64,000 bases of DNA from assembly GCA_022376465.1 (NCBI GenBank), contig JACDTU010000015.1:558001-622000 (forward strand). Reading direction: 5' to 3'. The stretch is from Cubamyces lactineus. Lineage: Eukaryota; Basidiomycota; Agaricomycetes; Polyporales; Polyporaceae. Under the pieces are notes generated by a model that saw only the letters and a program-made list of their open reading frames with translations, was not told the DNA's origin and ran no database searches. This document shows positions 58,557-64,000 of the stretch, in pieces. How positions within the stretch are numbered: the stretch's first letter is position 1; each line of letters opens with the position of its first letter. The translations under genes were made by a program, and so were the position numbers.

Positions 58557-61055
58557 TCATGAAGTCGAGCTAGAACAAGTGCAGGAGAAAGGAGATTGGT
58601 TTTCATCACGGGAAGCAGCGCTGCAGATACGCTTGCTCTCCGGCTTCGACTCCTCGAGCGTGTCGTCTTCTCGTTCTGTGCGCTTGCCCAGATGTTCAAG
58701 TTGGCTCCTCTCAGGATCAAAATTGAACCCCTGATCGAGCTGGTCGGGTCGCTTGTCATTGCGCGGCCACTTGTCTTGCCACTGTTCGTTGTCTAGCATG
58801 TCAGTCAGTAGGTCGAGCATGTCCCCGTGAGTGTTGAGTTTCTGTGCCGTCGCTCGCAGCATAGCTACGTCTGGGGCCGCAGCTGGCTTTCGGACATTGC
58901 TCTTGATGTTGCGCTTCCACCGGGCTGCCGAGCGAGGGTCTGCCAGGGCTACGCGGCGGTCTTCAGCAGCCGGCTTTGAGGCGGTGGTAGGCTTCATGAG
59001 CTCGTAGCGTGCTTTGAACCAGCCCAAGAGTGTCTCGAAAATCTCGTCAATGGGATGGCGTCGGTCATCTATGACACCCGTCTTCTCCTGGGACGTAGTC
59101 GCACTGGAGGACGAATCAGGCTGTCCCGATAGCTGCAGAGTCATACTTGAGTCCTTCTCCGCCTGGGCAGCGGCAGCGGCGATCTCTTCCTGAGTTCGAG
59201 ATCGAGTGAGGAACACAATAGGTACTCCAGAAGCGCTCTCGATGCGGCCTCGGTATAACACTGACCACTTGAGAATGGAGCAGGTGTACCGGCTACGGCC
59301 GACAGTCTCGCCGCGATCGAAGAAGTCGTACATGAATCGGCTGACATCGTCGCAGGTATGAGGGAGGAACCTGATCGCGCAGTAGAGTAGGACGTGGAAG
59401 AAAGACTCGAGCTCGTCGGCAATTTCAATCTGAGCTTTGGGATGCCTGAGCGCGTTCACGGATAGAAATTGCCAAGTTCCCTGGACAGCGTCAACACAAC
59501 TCCAATATCTGAGTGCAATAAACATGGCTCACATTTCGATCCGGGTGGCGCGCTTCCAGTTCGTTGTACCCCGTCCGCTTCGACGACTCCCAGTCCGCCA
59601 GCATCCCCTTGTATAGCGGCTGCTTGTCCACCGGGTGCTCGCCGCACGGAATGAGCAGGATATTGCCAACACTGATGTCCCTGTGCATGATATTGGCCTT
59701 CGTGTACGCCTCCTCGTGTGCTGTGATCGTCGTGAGCCCCCGAAGACGCGCAGATAAGACGTTAGCAACGCACCTTCGAGGCAGTCAACCAGGACCGACA
59801 CCAGTTCTCGTCCGTTAGGGAACTTCTTGAGGGGCAGACCGACCTCGTTCACGACCAGTCGATAGTGTTGATGCGCCTTCATACGGCATTCCTTCGTCGG
59901 GTGCAGGCTGGCCCAGACGTCCTGCGACACCGTCCGCTGCCCCTCCACATCTCCATGACAGAGCACGGTCGGAACATTCGACACCTCGTGCTGGTTGAGC
60001 ACAGCGAGGATGTCGCCTTCGAGCTCGGAGCGTTCGTGCACCACCCGCCAACAGTCCTTGACGTACACGAAGGGGCGATCCTTGTTGCTCTTGTCGTACG
60101 CGACGTATCCTCGAGTCGCCCGGCCGACGACACCAGGAGCTATGAACGTAGGCTTTGCCACCAGGAACTCCTTGTATCCGTCTCCGTCTCGGACCTTCAG
60201 CTTCCACCAAGCCCAGCCGCGATCGAGGGTCTTTACGAAGAGCTGGCGTGTGTAGTCGTCAGCTGGAAGCGTCTTCGTCTCCCAAGCAAGCATCTCGAGG
60301 CCCTCAGGGCTGGTCGGGGAGACGTAGACGGCGGTGGGATCGCGCCCGCGTGTTTCCGGGGACGCGTGGGCGAGTCGCCAGAGGAACTGTCCCAGTTTGG
60401 CAGGCTCTTGCTTGTAGTTGAACTTGGACGAGAAGACGAGCCCTGCGTGGTCGAACCGTTCGAGGCGTGCACAGTCGCCGAGGATTATGACAACGAAGTG
60501 GTGGGTGACATGCTGGCGGCTGAAGACGCTACCTGCGTAGCTGGGGATCTGCCCGAGATCATCCTCACAGTCGACCGACGAAGAATGGTGATCGGCGTCT
60601 GACTCGTCATCAGTGGAGTTGTATTGATCATAATGGACCTTGAACACGACAGTGAGCTCGATGGCCGCCCAGTCCGTACGTCCGCCGGTAGGTGGCACCG
60701 TGCCTTTGCGGTACATCCCCACGTCGGTCTTCCTCCTCTTTGGATAAGTGCGATTCGGAAGTGCGTCCGTGACAGCCAGAAAGAAATTGCCTAGGATGCC
60801 CGCGTGATTGACGGCATCAACCTGATTTCTCGTTAAGTGATATCATCCAGTACGAGAGTGAGCTCGGACTATGCCACGTACGAACAGTGGATGCATGTCT
60901 TGCTCTTTCCCATCTTCGGGCACTGCGTCGAACATGTTATCATAGGTGCTGTCGTTTGGTTCGCCTTCGGCTGGAGGCAAGAACTCCGTCATGAATTTGC
61001 CGTAAGAAAGCATGATGGCGAGCTTCAAGCTGTGAACCGTTGTTTGCCAACGCAT
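58557..61055 (-). CDS. FunK1-family protein kinase 4
   Basis: Four exons (61055-60882, 60821-59774, 59720-59533, 59480-58557) with phases 0, 1, 0 encode 777 aa. It has the short N-terminus of the right-end group (SYGKFMTEFLPPAEGEPND, MFDAVPEDG). Motifs: VGRATRGYVA (the second Gly position of the glycine turn is Ala), VYVKDCWR, ELEGDILAV, HRDISVGNIL, LADWESSK, GTWQFLSVNAL. The Gly-to-Ala change may be tolerated. A basic/acidic tail follows (KRTEREDDTLEESKPESKR). It faces kinase 3 tail-to-tail and is divergent to kinase 5. No lesion was seen, so it is probably active. Confidence 0.92.
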
Positions 61056-61795
61056 CTGGGCGGACTTTATATTGTTGTAGTTTAGCCACGGGAAGCGCCG
61101 GTGATTGTGAGCCTATACCGGAAGCACAGAGGCTCAATGGACAAAGGGTATCTGTTTCATAAAAGAAGTCATGGCTCAATTGACCGGAGCTGCGTTGTGT
61201 CGGCCTGGTTGTGGATTGTGGCTAAGCTGCAGAAGACCCCAGGCGCTCTTTGTCCGAGAGAAGTCTTTCTCGACGTGGCATGCACACATAGGTGACATAT
61301 GCATACCTTCATAACCTTGAAAGGATCAATCCGCTGTAACATAGATGCGTCTGTCGGGTTGAAATACTCGCTCTGGTACTAGAGGCGGTTGCGGGAACAT
61401 CGACACCCGGTGGCAGTCGTTCAATCTCCGCTCGTTTGGCACAGCCACCTAATCGACAGCCAAGTGACTTGAACAGTGAATGCGAGTGCGACTCGACGGT
61501 TTCCCGCACACGCTTCCTGCGGATATTCAGCTGATCAAGGTTTCTTCACGAGGTAGATGCCCTCCATTTAATAGCCATTGTTGCTTATGTCTCACCATGG
61601 GCTGCGAGGTGGCTCAACCAGCCGAGACTCGGATTCGCCTATTCAACGTCCCGTTCTCTGAGGCACTCAGTCTGACTACTGTTCCCAGTGGCAACCAACT
61701 TAGCCGGCGATAGCCTTTGATACTACGAAGCCGATTGCTAGCCTCGTCTCGCAAGGCCGTTACCACCAGCCTTGAACGTCGACTTGACACACAGA
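61056..61795. promoter_or_regulatory. Shared upstream region of kinases 4 and 5
   Basis: 740 bp between divergent starts. The sequence just before 61796 stays open in frame for about 20 codons without an ATG, aligning roughly with the longer N-terminus of kinase 3, which suggests that kinase 5 lost its original start. No binding site recognised. Confidence 0.4.
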
Positions 61796-64000
61796 ATGGA
61801 CCAGGAATTAGCCACGAGACTCGACTTCGACATTTTTGTGCACGAGTTTGTGAAACCGGTCACAGGCGAACCAGAAGATGTGTTCTTTGATAATCTCTTC
61901 GATTCTGTTCCCACGAATGGTTGCGAATCTGCGATGTACGAAGCATTTGTGAGTATTAAATTTGAGTGGACTCGGATGAGCTTCTTGTGGATATGTCACA
62001 TCACTTACACTCGACCAGGCGGACGCTATCAACACTCGGGCCGTACTGTCAGGCTCCCTCCTTGTCGCTACCCATTCCCCGCACGACAATCGTGATGCGA
62101 CTGAGAACAAGGCTGGCTGCGGGATGTACTCTGCGGGCTCGAGTGCCGTTATCGACAGGCGAACGGACTGGTCAACGATCGAAGTTACTGTCGAATGCGA
62201 GACTGGATACGAAGACGACCCGGATGCATTGGACGTTGTAGTAGAAGAAGTGGCCAGCTATCCAATTCTTTCCCGATCACGGAAGGGGCTTATTGCTCAG
62301 ATCACCACTACCAGCAGCCTCGTCTCCAAGTACCAGCTGGTTACACATCATTTCACCATTCTCCTCCTCGGCGAATACGCACGTGTTGCTATGTCTGACC
62401 GCGCAGGAATTATCTACTCCTCCCAAGTCAACTACAAGGCGAATCCAGCGAAGCTTGGGCGGGTACTCTGGTGTCTCTCGCACGCTTCCCCCGAAGCTCG
62501 TGGCCATGACCCATCTGCGGTTCGCATCCATCGCGACAGCCCAGAATACGATGCGATGGTCGCATGGAAAACCAAGATACTCCCTGTCGACGACCACGCT
62601 CGTGAGGTCTTCGTGGAGACGCTTCGCGAAGACTATCCATGGTATAAGTTGACGGTAGGTTGCGAAGACGGGCCGAGAGACTTCCTCGTTGCGAAGCCTA
62701 CATATGTCGCGCCAGAGCTCATTGGGCGCGGCACTCACGGGTTTGTTGCATACAATGTCGGCGATTCCAAACGGCCCTTCGTATATCTGAAGGACTGCTG
62801 GCGCGTGGTACACGGACCCTCAAAGCAAGAGGGTGAGATCCTCGCATACCTCAACTCCAAGGGCGTCAGATACATTCCGACGCTACTCTGTCACGGTGAC
62901 GTCCCTGGTCAGGAGACAGTAGCGCACAAGATATGGCAACGCGTCAACGCGAGTCCGGATAAGCGTCTGATTAAGACGAATCAGCACTACCGCCTCGTAG
63001 TTAATGAGGTGGGCAAACCAATATACGAGTTCTCGAACGGGAAGCAGCTCGTCAAGCTTATAACCGAATGTATGTTTGGTACGTGGGTACTTGTTGTCCA
63101 CATCCAGCCTGCCGAAACTGAGTCGACCTCATAGCGCACAAGGAAGCCTACGACAAAGCCAAGGTCATCCATCGGGATATCAGTGCTGGGAACTTGCTCA
63201 TGGTCCCAGTAGGCAAGACCACTAAGGGCGGGACAATCTATCGTGGTCTGCTCACGCACTGGGAACTGTCCAAGCGGATTGATGAACGCAATTTGAAGCC
63301 CCGCAATCCTGACCGAGCGGTATGTGGTGGATAGTCGCTCTCTGTGAGATGTGTGCTAAGTACGATCTTACTATATTCTAGGGTACATGGCAGTATATGT
63401 CCGTGAACGCACTCAACCTGCCATCAAAGGAAATCGACGTCGCCGATGACCTTGAATCTTTCCTGTACGTCCTGATCTGGTGCGCAATCCGGTACCTTCC
63501 GCATAATTGCCCCGACGTGGGCCACTTCATGTACTACTTCTTCGACGACAGCGAGACAACCAACTATCAGGAGTACAGCTGCGGGCTGTTGAAGAGGCTG
63601 GCAGTAGAAGCAGGCTATCTGTTGACCAGCATGCAGAAACGCGTCGTCTTCCTCCGCGAGCCTCCCCGGATCGCCGTGAGCACGGCCGCAGCACCTCATG
63701 AGTCTGCCTTTGTAGCTGCGGCGACACCCACTTTGGACAACGAACCGTCGACGCCCCCTTCGACACCACCAGCTCACGCTCCCAGTTCCGCCCTCGTGTA
63801 CTCCTCTGCATCGTCTTTAGACATACCCGAGAAGGATCAACATCCGGTCCATCTGATCGTCACCGAACTCCTCCAACGGTTCATGATGTATTACAAGCTC
63901 CAGGCAAACACCGGCAAGCACGTAAAGCCGGTCGTGATCGCGGAGGATGTCGACGAGTTGTATGGTCTGGACGCTGCGGTTCGGTTCGACACGGGCACGG
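61796..64000 (+). CDS. FunK1-family protein kinase 5 (3' end outside window; metal-binding Asp replaced)
   Basis: Exons 61796-61948, 62019-63078, 63135-63319 and 63382 onward; the last exon runs off the window end. Introns are again phases 0, 1, 0. It is closest to kinase 3. Intact motifs are IGRGTHGFVA, VYLKDCWR, KQEGEILAY and HRDISAGNLL. The Asp that replaces DFG-Asp in the other four copies (DWE) is His here (LLTHWELSK, codon CAC at 63257-63259), a single G-to-C change from GAC. This Asp chelates Mg-ATP, so catalytic activity is doubtful and the protein may be a pseudokinase. Nearby RNPDRA also departs from RHPDRT. The N-terminus is about 40 residues shorter than in kinase 3. Confidence 0.9.

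Overview
The window is nuclear DNA of a filamentous basidiomycete, most likely an agaricomycete. Genes are dense, with many 48-75 bp GT-AG introns. The product set is typical of the group: five FunK1-type kinases, a flavocytochrome b2 pair, an alpha-arrestin, a TRK K+ transporter and eIF4G. Placement below Agaricomycetes (possibly Polyporales) is inference only. I spliced the genes by hand from protein-family conservation. Most reconstructions end with a coding length divisible by three.

Layout: 0-3 kb FunK1 kinase 1 (+) with a decayed 5' end; 3.5-5.0 kb a PEP-mutase/isocitrate-lyase superfamily enzyme (-); 5.0-7.65 kb no convincing gene; 7.65-13.05 kb a tandem pair of cytochrome b5-FMN dehydrogenases (+); 13.8-16.7 kb a PPxY alpha-arrestin (+); 18-21 kb FunK1 kinase 2 (-); 21-23 kb no gene seen; 23.1-24.9 kb a divergent pair, a TMEM70-like mitochondrial protein (-) and dynactin p25 (+), only 130 bp between start codons; 25.4-30.0 kb a 20-exon TRK transporter (+); 30.6-32.85 kb a divergent pair, PP2A leucine carboxyl methyltransferase (-) and TIM22 (+).

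The 33-40.6 kb stretch is looser. It holds a doubtful ORF, two MITE-like elements with terminal inverted repeats and TA flanks (one encloses a transporter-like coding fragment), a 111-aa orphan ORF and an ACAD10/11-type phosphotransferase (-). HUB1 (-), built of four small exons, and an intron-bearing tRNA-Thr(TGT) follow at 40.7-41.6 kb. Next come a leucine-rich orphan gene (42.2-43.1 kb), eIF4G (44.0-48.85 kb), mitochondrial HSP70 with a heat-shock element (49.2-51.7 kb) and a metal-dependent amidohydrolase (52.7-54.7 kb). The right end (55.4-64 kb) is a cluster of three FunK1 kinases; the last runs off the window.

The most notable features: five FunK1 paralogs share one exon plan (three introns, phases 0, 1, 0) while three of them carry lesions at different sites (5' decay, a 1-base frameshift, loss of the metal-binding Asp). 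Several unrelated genes need micro-exons of 8-16 nt placed at functional motifs. I saw no CRISPR array, rRNA or prokaryote-type operon.
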